Assembly: GCA_947255165.1 (NCBI GenBank)
Contig: CAMYFZ010000017.1
Coordinates: forward strand, 1-30,563
From: an uncultured Varibaculum sp.
GTDB lineage: Bacteria; Actinomycetota; Actinomycetes; Actinomycetales; Actinomycetaceae
Direction of reading: 5' to 3'
Length of the DNA stretch: 30,563 nt
Part shown: positions 7,721 through 15,829 of the stretch, one piece after another
Numbering within the stretch: the first letter of the stretch is position 1
How the letters are laid out: the number at the start of each line of letters is the position of its first letter
Program-made: the position numbers and the translations under genes
Notes under the pieces: model-generated
Told to the model about the DNA's origin: nothing
Seen by the model: the letters and a program-made list of their open reading frames with translations, nothing else
Database searches by the model: none

Positions 7721-8968
7721 ATGAGCACAGTTACCGCGAAGGATATAGAGGTGGCTGCCGGGGTATTAGCCAAGGTAGCTACCAAAACTCCGCTGCAAAA
7801 AAGTGAGCGTTTGAGCGCAGAAGTAGGCCGTCCGGTTTATCTCAAACGTGAAGATCTGCAGATTTGCCGCTCGTTTAAAGTGCGGGGCGCCTATGTGCGG
7901 ATGGCAGCCATGGATGAGGATGAACGCGCTGCCGGGGTAGTGTGCGCATCGGCGGGTAACCATGCCCAAGGAGTTGCCTATGCCTGCGCGCATCTAGGAA
8001 TACAAGGCACGATTTTCTTGCCAGCCTCCACTCCCCGGCAAAAGCGCAAACGGATCGCCACTATCGGCGGCAAATGGGTAGAACCGGTGATTGTAGGCGG
8101 GGATTTCGATGAAGCTAATCGGGTGGCCGCGGCGGCGGCTAAGGATGGGGGGAAAGTATATGTGCACCCCTACGATGACCCCTATACGATTGCTGGTCAA
8201 GGCAGTATTGCGGTGGATTTAGATTCCCAGCTGCCAGATGACACCGATATGATTTTGATTCCGGTGGGAGGCGGCGGTTTGATTGCCGGGATGGCGACTT
8301 GGCTCAAAGCCCATCGCCCCGGTATCCGGATTGTAGGGGTGGAATCTGAAGGCGCAGCCTCGATGAAAGCGGCGGTTCAGGCCGGGAATCCGGTTTCCTT
8401 AGAACACGTAGATTCTTTCGTAGATGGTACCGCCGTAGGCAGAGCCGGAGATTTAACCTACCAGATTGTGCGGGATTTGGTCGATGACCTGGTGGTGGTG
8501 CCTGAGGGCGCGGTTTGTACCGAAATGCTCGACCTTTACCATTCCGAAGGGGTGATTGCAGAGCCGGCCGGAGCGCTGGCCTCTGCGGCGGCGCGTAACT
8601 TCTTACCGCAAATTCCCAACGGCTCAGTGGTCTGCCTGGTCTCTGGCGGCAATAATGATCTCTCGCGCTACGCGGAGGTGACCGAGCGTTCGGGGCGTTA
8701 CGAAGGTTTGCGCCACTACTTCCTGGTTACTTTCAATCAGGAGCCGGGGGCTTTGCGCGCATTTCTAAATGACGTGCTCAGTGAAGGCGAAGACATTATT
8801 TACTTCCAGTACACCAAGAAGAATAACCGTGACACCGGGCCAGCGCTGGTGGGGATTGAGCTGCCGGATCCCACCGATATCAAAGGGCTGCGGCGGCGGA
8901 TGGCGGCCTCTCCCCTGCAAGTGCAAGAGATTGATCCTTCCTCCCAGATCTTCAAGATCCTGGTTTAG
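7721..8968 (+). CDS. ilvA: Threonine ammonia-lyase (threonine deaminase), biosynthetic type
   Basis: A 415-residue PLP-dependent enzyme converting L-threonine to 2-oxobutanoate and ammonia, the first step towards isoleucine. The PLP lysine is Lys53 in SFKVRGA; the substrate loop SAGNHAQGVA and the phosphate-binding glycine loop PVGGGGLIAG are present, as is SGGNND. A C-terminal region of about 85 residues (from GLRHYFLVTFNQEPGALRAF) resembles the single ACT-like regulatory domain of the Corynebacterium IlvA type, so feedback by isoleucine is plausible. ATG 7721 has a perfect GGAGGAG 2 nt upstream of CA-ATG. A terminator-like hairpin lies directly before the ribosome site. No other ilv genes are nearby. 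The 3' end is followed by a strong bidirectional terminator. Confidence 0.95.
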   Translation: MSTVTAKDIEVAAGVLAKVATKTPLQKSERLSAEVGRPVYLKREDLQICRSFKVRGAYVRMAAMDEDERAAGVVCASAGNHAQGVAYACAHLGIQGTIFLPASTPRQKRKRIATIGGKWVEPVIVGGDFDEANRVAAAAAKDGGKVYVHPYDDPYTIAGQGSIAVDLDSQLPDDTDMILIPVGGGGLIAGMATWLKAHRPGIRIVGVESEGAASMKAAVQAGNPVSLEHVDSFVDGTAVGRAGDLTYQIVRDLVDDLVVVPEGAVCTEMLDLYHSEGVIAEPAGALASAAARNFLPQIPNGSVVCLVSGGNNDLSRYAEVTERSGRYEGLRHYFLVTFNQEPGALRAFLNDVLSEGEDIIYFQYTKKNNRDTGPALVGIELPDPTDIKGLRRRMAASPLQVQEIDPSSQIFKILV

Positions 8969-9010
8969 GGATAAGTAAAGCGCTAAGTAAATCCCGCTTT
9001 AGGCATAGGT

Positions 9011-9056
9011 TTAGGGGGCTAGGCTGCCAGCTTTACCTGGCTACCTAGCCCCCTAA
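9011..9056. terminator. Bidirectional intrinsic terminator between ilvA and the UPF0182 gene
   Basis: A perfect 13-bp inverted repeat (TTAGGGGGCTAGG at 9011-9023 with CCTAGCCCCCTAA at 9044-9056) encloses a second 5-bp stem (GCCAG/CTGGC, 9026-9030 and 9037-9041). It lies between two convergent genes, 42 nt after the ilvA stop and 26 nt before the UPF0182 stop. The T-run is short in both directions, but the stem is very stable. Confidence 0.75.
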
Positions 9057-9082
9057 CTATTACGCTTTCGCGCTACTGGCAG

Positions 9083-12000
9083 TTATTTGGCTGCCTTAGC
9101 TCCCTCGTCCTGAGCAGATACCGCCCGCGAAATGGCATCATTTAGGGACTTTTGGGCCTGGCCGTACTTCGTCCAGTCGCCCGCCTTCATAGCGCTATCT
9201 GAATCCGCCATCGCTTTCTTGGCGTCTTGTAAAGCGGTGTTCAGTTTCTCTTGCGCACTGGGGGCTTTAGCGGCAGGTTCTCCCGCTTTACCTTTAGCAG
9301 CCGGGGCTTTCTTATTGCCATCATTCGAGGCAGTAACCGCCCCGGAATCTCCGCCAAAGACCTGATCTAGGGCTTCTTTCAGGGTAGGCGCGAACCCGAC
9401 CTTATCGCCGAAGCCAACCAATACGCTTCTAAGCTGCGGATATTGGGTGGTACCCGTGGATTGTACATATACCGGCTGCACATAGAGCAGGCCGCCACCG
9501 ACCGGCAAAGTCAGCAGGTTACCGCGAATAACCCGGGATCCTTGCTGGTCCTGCAGGTTAAGCTCGCGGTTAACTTCTGGATCAGAGTTGAAAGTGTTTT
9601 GCACCTGTCCCGGGCCGGGCACGGTGGTGTCCGAAGGCAAAGCCAAAAGTCGCATCTTGCCGTAGCCTTTGCGAACTTTACCTTTCTGGTTACCGGTTTC
9701 AGAGTCAACCGCTAGGAAGCCGGCCATAGCCGCCCTTCGGCCCTCACCGCCAGGAATAAATACTGAGGTCAAGGAGAACTCGGCACTGCCTTGATCAGTG
9801 TTTTTTCCGGTAGGCATCTTCATCGTCAGGTAGTAGGGCGGCTGCAATTTGCCAGATCCCTCTAGGTCACGAGAAGTAGCCGTGGGGTCTTCAGAGAGTT
9901 TCCACTGGTCACCACCGGTGTAGAACTCTGAGGGGTTGGTGACGTGGTAGTTCGCCAATAGCGCGCGCTGGGCCTTGAAATAATCCTCGGGATAGCGCAA
10001 GTGGCTCATCAAATCCCCGCTGATCTCAGACATGGGCTTTATCTGGCCGGGATAAATCTTTTGCCAAGCCTTCAAAATCGGATCCCCTTTATCCCACTGG
10101 TACAGCTGCACCGAGCCATCGTAGGCATCCACCACAGCCTTAACCGAGTTACGCATATAGTTCACGTTGTTTTGCACCGCGAACTGAGCTGTTTTAGCAG
10201 TCGCAGTATCTGCGGTGGCATCGGTGAGGTTAATATGCTGGGAATAGGGATAAGAATCGGTGGTGGTGTAGGCATCAACGATCCACACCAGCCGTTTCTT
10301 CGCACCCTTCTTGGCATCCATATCCACGATTGCGGGATAGGCACGCGAATCCAGGGTTAAATAGGGGGCAACTTTCGCTACCCGCAGCGCCGGATCGCGG
10401 TCATAAAGGATTTGAGATTTGCTGTTGATCTGGTCAGAGAAGAACAGATCGGTGGAACGGAACTTCAAGGCAAAAAGTACCTTATTGAAGAAGTTTCCGA
10501 CCTGGGGACCGCCGTCACCATCGAAAGTGGTGTATACCTGCTGGTTATTCTTGGCATCCTGGTAATCCAGCTCTTTCGGATCAGACCCCTTAGGCGCCCC
10601 CACGATGGAATACTCTGGCGAAGCCTGCGAGAAATAGATTCGTTTCTCGTAATCTCCGATCTCCCCATATTCCTTAGCCGAGAGGGAAGATTCCCAATAG
10701 GAAGGCAACCCCTCGGAAGTTACCTGGTTACCGTAGGCGGCCACCACCCCGAAACCGTGAGTGTAAACCGTATGGTCATTTACCCAGTTACGCTGAGAAT
10801 TAGCCAAACCGTTCAAGTTAATATCGCGTACCGCGATTACGGTGTCGCGTTTTTCCGTCCCTCCCTGTTTATCTGGGAAGTTATAGCGGTCAACCGCGAA
10901 CTGATCCGGGAAGGAATAGTAAGGACGTGACTGTTTCATCTGCCGTACCGCCGGGGAAATAACCTCGGGATCAAGTAGACGAATCTGCTGAGTCGAGTCC
11001 GCGTCCTTACGCAACTGGTTGGCGCTGGTTTCATTAGTGACCTGGTCGTAGGAAATCAGATCCAGATCCTTCATCCCGAAAGCATCTAAAGTTGCCTTGA
11101 TGTTGCGGTCAATATATTGACTCTCCAGTTCCCGCTCGTTAGGGCGTACCCGGAACTGTTGAATAATAAACGGGTACCCGGCGCCAATCACCAAGGCAGA
11201 CACCACAGTAACCGCAATGCCTGCTGCTGGCAGATACCAACCGCCTCTAAAGGCAGCAAAAACGAACAACGCCGCCACAATCAGGGCAATAACCGCCAAA
11301 ATCGTACGTGCCGGAATAATCGCGTGCACATCGGTATACATGGCGCCATCAGTCGGCGAATTTTGCCCATAAACCATGGTCCAGCGGTCAATAACATAAG
11401 TTATGCCGACCATAACCGAAGAGATCGCCAGTAACACTCCCATATGGATACGGGCGCCACGAGTAGCTCTGGCTTTGGGCATTACTGTCATTGCCCCCAA
11501 TAGGTAGTAGGCAACCAAGCAGGCCACCAAAGAAATTCCTAGCAAGGTGAGCAAGAAAGTTACCGCCATATCGATTAGGGGCAGGCGGAACACAAAGAAA
11601 GAAATATCGAAACCGAATTGGGGGTCTTTCTTTCCGAAAGATCCGCCCGTAATCGCTACCAGTACCTGACGCCAACTGGCAGCCATCCCGGTTGCCAAAA
11701 ACAGAGCAATCAGGGCGGGAATCCCCAGGAAGATTGCCCGCGGATGCCGGGTGATAGTGGAACGGTAAGACCTTATAGAGGAGGCTATGGTCCCCATCTC
11801 CGGGCGGTTCCGATAGGCAATCTGCAAGTTGAGTGCCACAACTGCCCAGGCAATCAAGAAGGATGCCAGGAACATTCCCCCCGCAGCAATCCACTGGGTA
11901 AGTAGCACCCGCAAATATCCGGTCTGGCGATACCAGAGAATCTCGGTCCACACCGTTGAGGCCACCAAAAGTAGCACTACCAGTGCCACGATTACGCCAA

Positions 12001-12193
12001 TAGCGATACCTAGCGGCCCGGGTTTCTTAAACTTTATTTTCGGTAACGGCAGATTTGCGCCGCCGCTCGCTCCCCTAGAGCTACCGCGGCCATTCCCGCC
12101 GCCTCTTCCAGCTCCGAATCCACCGGGAAAGCCGGGAAAGCCACCGCCTTTGCCGCCGCCAAAGCCTAGATTTCCAAATAAATCGTTACTCAC
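9083..12193 (-). CDS. UPF0182 family large membrane protein
   Basis: A 1036-residue protein of the actinobacterial UPF0182 family (Rv3193c type), whose function is not established. A Gly-rich cytoplasmic N-terminus (about residues 5-45, FGGGKGGG, GGFGAGRGGG) precedes about seven hydrophobic helices within the first 350 residues. A large, mostly hydrophilic extracytoplasmic part follows, containing the family's conserved NERELESQYIDRNI segment and many aromatic-rich stretches. The C-terminal 80 residues are Ala/Lys-rich and helical. I place the start at GTG 12193 because GGAGGGG lies 5 nt upstream; the longer frame up to 12241 translates that ribosome site. Neighbours (PPA1309-like, PDZ protease, DUF2342 zincin) match the conserved actinobacterial order, suggesting a shared envelope role (inference). 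Confidence 0.93.
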   Translation of the reverse strand: MSNDLFGNLGFGGGKGGGFPGFPGGFGAGRGGGNGRGSSRGASGGANLPLPKIKFKKPGPLGIAIGVIVALVVLLLVASTVWTEILWYRQTGYLRVLLTQWIAAGGMFLASFLIAWAVVALNLQIAYRNRPEMGTIASSIRSYRSTITRHPRAIFLGIPALIALFLATGMAASWRQVLVAITGGSFGKKDPQFGFDISFFVFRLPLIDMAVTFLLTLLGISLVACLVAYYLLGAMTVMPKARATRGARIHMGVLLAISSVMVGITYVIDRWTMVYGQNSPTDGAMYTDVHAIIPARTILAVIALIVAALFVFAAFRGGWYLPAAGIAVTVVSALVIGAGYPFIIQQFRVRPNERELESQYIDRNIKATLDAFGMKDLDLISYDQVTNETSANQLRKDADSTQQIRLLDPEVISPAVRQMKQSRPYYSFPDQFAVDRYNFPDKQGGTEKRDTVIAVRDINLNGLANSQRNWVNDHTVYTHGFGVVAAYGNQVTSEGLPSYWESSLSAKEYGEIGDYEKRIYFSQASPEYSIVGAPKGSDPKELDYQDAKNNQQVYTTFDGDGGPQVGNFFNKVLFALKFRSTDLFFSDQINSKSQILYDRDPALRVAKVAPYLTLDSRAYPAIVDMDAKKGAKKRLVWIVDAYTTTDSYPYSQHINLTDATADTATAKTAQFAVQNNVNYMRNSVKAVVDAYDGSVQLYQWDKGDPILKAWQKIYPGQIKPMSEISGDLMSHLRYPEDYFKAQRALLANYHVTNPSEFYTGGDQWKLSEDPTATSRDLEGSGKLQPPYYLTMKMPTGKNTDQGSAEFSLTSVFIPGGEGRRAAMAGFLAVDSETGNQKGKVRKGYGKMRLLALPSDTTVPGPGQVQNTFNSDPEVNRELNLQDQQGSRVIRGNLLTLPVGGGLLYVQPVYVQSTGTTQYPQLRSVLVGFGDKVGFAPTLKEALDQVFGGDSGAVTASNDGNKKAPAAKGKAGEPAAKAPSAQEKLNTALQDAKKAMADSDSAMKAGDWTKYGQAQKSLNDAISRAVSAQDEGAKAAK

Positions 12194-12267
12194 GAGCCCC
12201 TCCGGGTACTGCTCAATATTTTCCTTAACGCATTCTTTCACGTTTGCGGTTTTTACTCACCCCCACA

Positions 12268-12313
12268 AGCAAACTAGCCGCGCCCCTAAAAGCGAACTAG
12301 CCGCGCCCCTAGA
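12268..12313. repeat. Two-copy 23-bp tandem repeat in a divergent promoter region
   Basis: Copy 1 is 12268-12290 and copy 2 is 12291-12313. They differ at two positions (CAAAC/CGAAC near the start and AAA/AGA at the end) and share the core ACTAGCCGCGCCCCTA. They lie between the UPF0182 start (12193) and the PPA1309-like start (12334). Head-to-tail repeats here could be paired regulator sites. Confidence 0.8.
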
Positions 12314-12333
12314 GAAAATGGCAACATAACACC

Positions 12334-12921
12334 ATGGATACTTCACCAGATCTATCTAAGGCACAGCTATCACTGCGCCTAGCGATTTCCTCTTTAGAAA
12401 AAGACGTGGCTCAGCTGGGGTGGGATCACTCCCCTAGTCTCTTCGCTCTGGTTTATACCCAGTCAATTTTTCCCCAGCTAGAGGCAGAGATGGATCCCGA
12501 CCAGGCTAAGCAGTTACAAGCGGCACTGCTTGAAAATCCCCTCCACCTGACTGCCGTCCTCCAAGACCACCTGCCTCCGGCAGATTTAATGGAAACCCTG
12601 GGGCATCTAGTTTTCGGCGAGGACGTAGCCGGAGTCGCGGTGGCGATGGAACGTTTCCTGGTTTCACCCCAAGCCGAAGCCGCGGCGCCTGCGGATCCGC
12701 GGGAGCGCGAAAAGTTCTTTCTTTCTCACCCTTCCCGCCAAGACGTAAGGATCGTAGCCGCGGCTACCCGTGATGGCAACACTTGGTGCGCAAGCCGCGC
12801 CCGCAGCGAAGATAGCGACGATATGGTAGCGCAAGGAGAAAATATCGTGCCCGAGCTGCTGGAAGTATTAAAAGCCATGCTAGTTAGCGATGAGGAACTA
12901 GCCCAGCTAGCTAGCGAGTAG
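12334..12921 (+). CDS. PPA1309-like conserved actinobacterial protein
   Basis: A 195-residue soluble protein recognised as the PPA1309 family, conserved in Actinobacteria beside UPF0182 and the PDZ protease; no biochemical function is known to me. There is no signal peptide or membrane segment. Features seen are an N-terminal helical part (residues 8-50, ISSLEKDVAQLGWD then ALVYTQSIFPQLEAE), a central Ala/Pro-rich linker near residues 115-125, and a C-terminal half with VRIVAAATRDGNTWCASRARSEDSDDM followed by a long helix. ATG 12334 has no obvious Shine-Dalgarno. The 3' end overlaps the convergent protease gene by 11 nt. It is likely intracellular. Confidence 0.85.
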   Translation: MDTSPDLSKAQLSLRLAISSLEKDVAQLGWDHSPSLFALVYTQSIFPQLEAEMDPDQAKQLQAALLENPLHLTAVLQDHLPPADLMETLGHLVFGEDVAGVAVAMERFLVSPQAEAAAPADPREREKFFLSHPSRQDVRIVAAATRDGNTWCASRARSEDSDDMVAQGENIVPELLEVLKAMLVSDEELAQLASE

Positions 12922-14002
12922 GACAACGCGGCAAATTCTTAAGATTATTAGCCGCGATCTGCGCGCTGACTTGCCGTGCCTGATGTAGATCTTGCACCGG
13001 AACCGCGCGGATTCCCTCCATCGGTTCCACCTGCGGGCAATTAGCTCGCGGCAATAAGAACCAATGAGCGCCATCTTTTTTGGCACCTGCCATTTTCTGG
13101 GGTATCCCCGAAATCGCCAGCACCTGTCCCCCGTAAGAAATAGCGCCAGTTCCTGAGATCTCTTTGCCGCCGGTCAAAGACTGCGCAGTCATCCGATCAA
13201 TGATGCCGAGCGCAAACATGGTTCCCGCCGACGGTCCTCCCACTTCTTGGAGGGCGATTTTAATATCCACCGGCAATTTGGCCTGGGGATCTAAATAAAT
13301 TCCCAACTGCGAACCGGTGCGCCCATCACTAGGTTTACGGGTTTTTCCACTCACAGACAGGGTTTTTTCTGCCCGCTGAACACTGAAGGCGAGGGAAGTT
13401 CCCGGGGCCACACCCTCTAAAATATCGAAAAGCGCATTCGCCCCGCTTAGCTCCCGAGTCTTTCCCCGGACAGTAACCGTTCGCAAAATATCATTTTCTT
13501 TAAGCTTTCCCGCAAAATCGGAGTCCTCAGCCACCCCGGTAACTTTAAACTCCGCCGGAACTTGGTAACCCAATTCGCTAAGTGCCGCCACTTTGGCACT
13601 AAGCTGAGAATCTTGCATTTGTGCCTGCGAGACCTGCTCCACTTGCTTGGCAGTCGCGCCAGCGGGATACACCGAAGATTCGGGTAATACTTCACTATCT
13701 GATCGTATTTTCGCCAGCAAAACTTCCGCATAGGTAACGTGGGTTCCCGGGCCGCCTCGCATGGAAACCGTTACCATTCGCAGCTGCCCTTTGGTGGGAT
13801 AAGTTTTCGCCCCCACGACTTTAATAATCTCGCCCTGGCCTGACTGAGACCCGAGAACGTTGAAAGTTGGGCCGGGAGACTCAATTACGAAGGGAGCGCG
13901 GATAGCGAAACCCAGTATCAGGAAACCTATTACCGACAGTGTCATCATGGCTTTCCCAATCCGCCCCTGCCGACGAGACTTTTCAGAGCGCTTAGCTGTC
14001 AC
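12911..14002 (-). CDS. PDZ-domain Lon-like serine protease (YlbL/Rv3194c type)
   Basis: A 363-residue membrane-anchored protease. A basic N-terminus (KRSEKSRRQGRIGK) and one hydrophobic helix (MMTLSVIGFLILGFAI) anchor it, with the rest outside the membrane. A PDZ-like domain covers about residues 120-215 (FKVTGVAEDSDFAGKLKENDIL). The C-terminal third is a Lon (S16) catalytic domain with the Ser-Lys dyad: Ser258 in GGPSAGTM and Lys about 303 in GIPQKMAGAKKDGA. No ATPase domain is present, as in the family. GTG 14002 is chosen because GAAGGAGGAGG sits just upstream; the longer frame to 14026 translates that site. Homologues are involved in membrane-protein quality control or processing; substrates here are unknown. 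Confidence 0.93.
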   Translation of the reverse strand: MTAKRSEKSRRQGRIGKAMMTLSVIGFLILGFAIRAPFVIESPGPTFNVLGSQSGQGEIIKVVGAKTYPTKGQLRMVTVSMRGGPGTHVTYAEVLLAKIRSDSEVLPESSVYPAGATAKQVEQVSQAQMQDSQLSAKVAALSELGYQVPAEFKVTGVAEDSDFAGKLKENDILRTVTVRGKTRELSGANALFDILEGVAPGTSLAFSVQRAEKTLSVSGKTRKPSDGRTGSQLGIYLDPQAKLPVDIKIALQEVGGPSAGTMFALGIIDRMTAQSLTGGKEISGTGAISYGGQVLAISGIPQKMAGAKKDGAHWFLLPRANCPQVEPMEGIRAVPVQDLHQARQVSAQIAANNLKNLPRCPTR

Positions 14003-14094
14003 GCCTCCTCCTTCGTAAAAATGCAAAATCGGCTTTGCCCAAGGCGAAACTAGCTCACTTGCCTAGTCCCTGGCTTCCAATACCGATACCCTTA

Positions 14095-15756
14095 ATGACA
14101 GTAGTCTATTTTTTGGGGGGTGTGCAGCTCTTGGAGGATCAAAACGGCGGTGAGCAGCGACCGGAATGGTTTGAGATACTCAAGGAAATAATCGGGGAAG
14201 AGGGTGCTGAAGACGCCTTCCAGCAGCTGAGGGCAAATGGAATCGACCCCGAGGAGCTAGCCAGTGGGGCAATGCCTTTCCCATTCCCCGGCGGTTCTCG
14301 CTCCGGAGCCAGCCATATAAAACAGTTCTTCACTCCCCGAGAAAGCGCCGTAAACTGGGAGGCAGCCACCGAAGTTGCCGCCTCTCGCCTGCCCAACTGT
14401 CCCCCTACTAGCGCTGCTCAGGCTCAAACTATTCGCGAGCAACTCTCGGTGGCAGATTTGTGGCTGGACACGGCAACCACTTTGACCCCAATCGCTAGTG
14501 AACGGATAGCTTGGACGCCCCGGGAATGGATTCAGGCGACTTTGCCTGCCTGGCAACGCTTGACGGAACCGGTGATTGCCAATGTGGTGCGAGCATTTAC
14601 CGAGGCCATCGGGGAACAGTTTGAGCGGCAAGGAATCGACCCGGAAGAGATGAAAGCCTCGGCAGCGATTCCGGGGGTGGGACAGATTCTGGGCCCCATG
14701 GATCCCGATTCCTTACTAAAGAATCTTGCGGCCGGGTTATTTGCAGTCCAGATCGGGCAAGCCATGGGACAGATAGCCCAGGCTGCTTTTGGTTCCACCG
14801 ATATTGGCATCCCCTTGGCGAAAGAAAAAATAATGGGATTGGTGCCAGTAAATATCGCTCACTTCGCCCAAGATTTAGAGATCACTGAGGCGGAAGTGGG
14901 CCAATATATTGCGGTCCGGGAAGCCGCCCATGCGCGTCTTTTCCATTCCGTACCTTGGCTGCGTCATAAGTTATCGCAGCTGATCGCCCGGTATGCACAA
15001 GAAATTCGTATCGATCCGGAAGCTATAGACCGGTCCGTGCGCGATCTGCAAGACCGTTTGCAAGAACAATTTGGGGACCAGGAAGGTTTAATCGGCCTGC
15101 CTTTAGGGAAAGTCGATCCCGCCAATTTGGAGCTGGGGTTACCGGTGGATATTTTTGCCAGCGAGGAAACCGCTACCCAACGGCAAGCGATGGAAGATCT
15201 GCAAACCGTACTGGCGCTGATTGAAGGTTGGGTGGACGAGGTTTCCACCCGCGCATGTATGCCCAACCTGGCACATGTAATCCAGTTGCGCGAGTTGATG
15301 CGCCGGCGGCGGGCAACTACTTCCCCGATTGAAAAAGTCTTAAAACCGCTGATCGGCATGGAGCTTAGTCCGAAGTATTCTCGGCAAGCAGCTTCATTAT
15401 GGTCGCTGCTATTGGATGAGCGCGGCATGCAGAAACGGGATCAGCTCTGGTCACATCCAGATATGATTCCGACGCTACAGGATTTAACCGACCCGGAGAA
15501 CTTTATTGCTCGCAGCGGGAAAGAACCAGAAAAAGACCAGGTAGATAAGGACCTAGATTCTCTGCTTTCCGGTACTTTAGGCTGGGCGCAAGGGCTAACC
15601 CCCGAGGTGGATTCCCAGGGAGATCAATTAGTGGGAAACAATCTCACGGCAGAAGCTGACGAGAAGCCACCCTCCGCGGATCAAAGCGGGGAAGATTCGG
15701 ACTTGGGGAATGACTCACCTGAAAACGATTCCCCACATTCAGATACAGGTAAATAA
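14095..15756 (+). CDS. DUF2342 zinc-dependent metalloprotease-like protein (zincin)
   Basis: A 553-residue member of the actinobacterial DUF2342 family (Rv3195 type), predicted as a zincin-like hydrolase. The family hallmark REAAHARLFHSVPWLRHKL is present around residue 285, and the helical N-terminal half contains LASGAMPFPFP and the DLWLDTATTL segment. The C-terminal 70 residues are an acidic, Ser/Asp/Glu-rich disordered tail. Start choice is uncertain: ATG 14095 has a plausible TTGCCT-16 nt-TACCGA promoter and a very short leader. A TTG at 14131, 10 nt after a run of six G, is an alternative, and the frame is open back to 14035. Divergent from the PDZ protease by 92 nt. Proteolytic activity is a family prediction, not shown by the sequence. 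Confidence 0.88.
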   Translation: MTVVYFLGGVQLLEDQNGGEQRPEWFEILKEIIGEEGAEDAFQQLRANGIDPEELASGAMPFPFPGGSRSGASHIKQFFTPRESAVNWEAATEVAASRLPNCPPTSAAQAQTIREQLSVADLWLDTATTLTPIASERIAWTPREWIQATLPAWQRLTEPVIANVVRAFTEAIGEQFERQGIDPEEMKASAAIPGVGQILGPMDPDSLLKNLAAGLFAVQIGQAMGQIAQAAFGSTDIGIPLAKEKIMGLVPVNIAHFAQDLEITEAEVGQYIAVREAAHARLFHSVPWLRHKLSQLIARYAQEIRIDPEAIDRSVRDLQDRLQEQFGDQEGLIGLPLGKVDPANLELGLPVDIFASEETATQRQAMEDLQTVLALIEGWVDEVSTRACMPNLAHVIQLRELMRRRRATTSPIEKVLKPLIGMELSPKYSRQAASLWSLLLDERGMQKRDQLWSHPDMIPTLQDLTDPENFIARSGKEPEKDQVDKDLDSLLSGTLGWAQGLTPEVDSQGDQLVGNNLTAEADEKPPSADQSGEDSDLGNDSPENDSPHSDTGK

Positions 15757-15829
15757 AGCTTCAAATTTAGGCATCCACAGTTTTAAGGTCCCTCTAGTGT
15801 CAGTGCTTTTCCTAAGGGATGGTTAAAGC

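Noticed and set aside
9011..9056. Long inverted repeat considered as a mobile-element end
   Set aside because: It lies between convergent stops, has a short loop and no transposase or target duplication, so a terminator explains it.
11388..11951. 187-codon minus-strand frame inside the UPF0182 gene
   Set aside because: It is a frame-shifted shadow of the membrane region of UPF0182, which is intact in its own frame.
12194..12241. 16-codon N-terminal extension of UPF0182
   Set aside because: The extension encodes the ribosome site of the GTG at 12193 (residues PEGL are the GGAGGGG site).
14035..14094. TTG-initiated 20-codon extension of the DUF2342 gene
   Set aside because: It has no ribosome site, is Pro-rich unlike the family N-terminus, and a promoter-like sequence lies within it.
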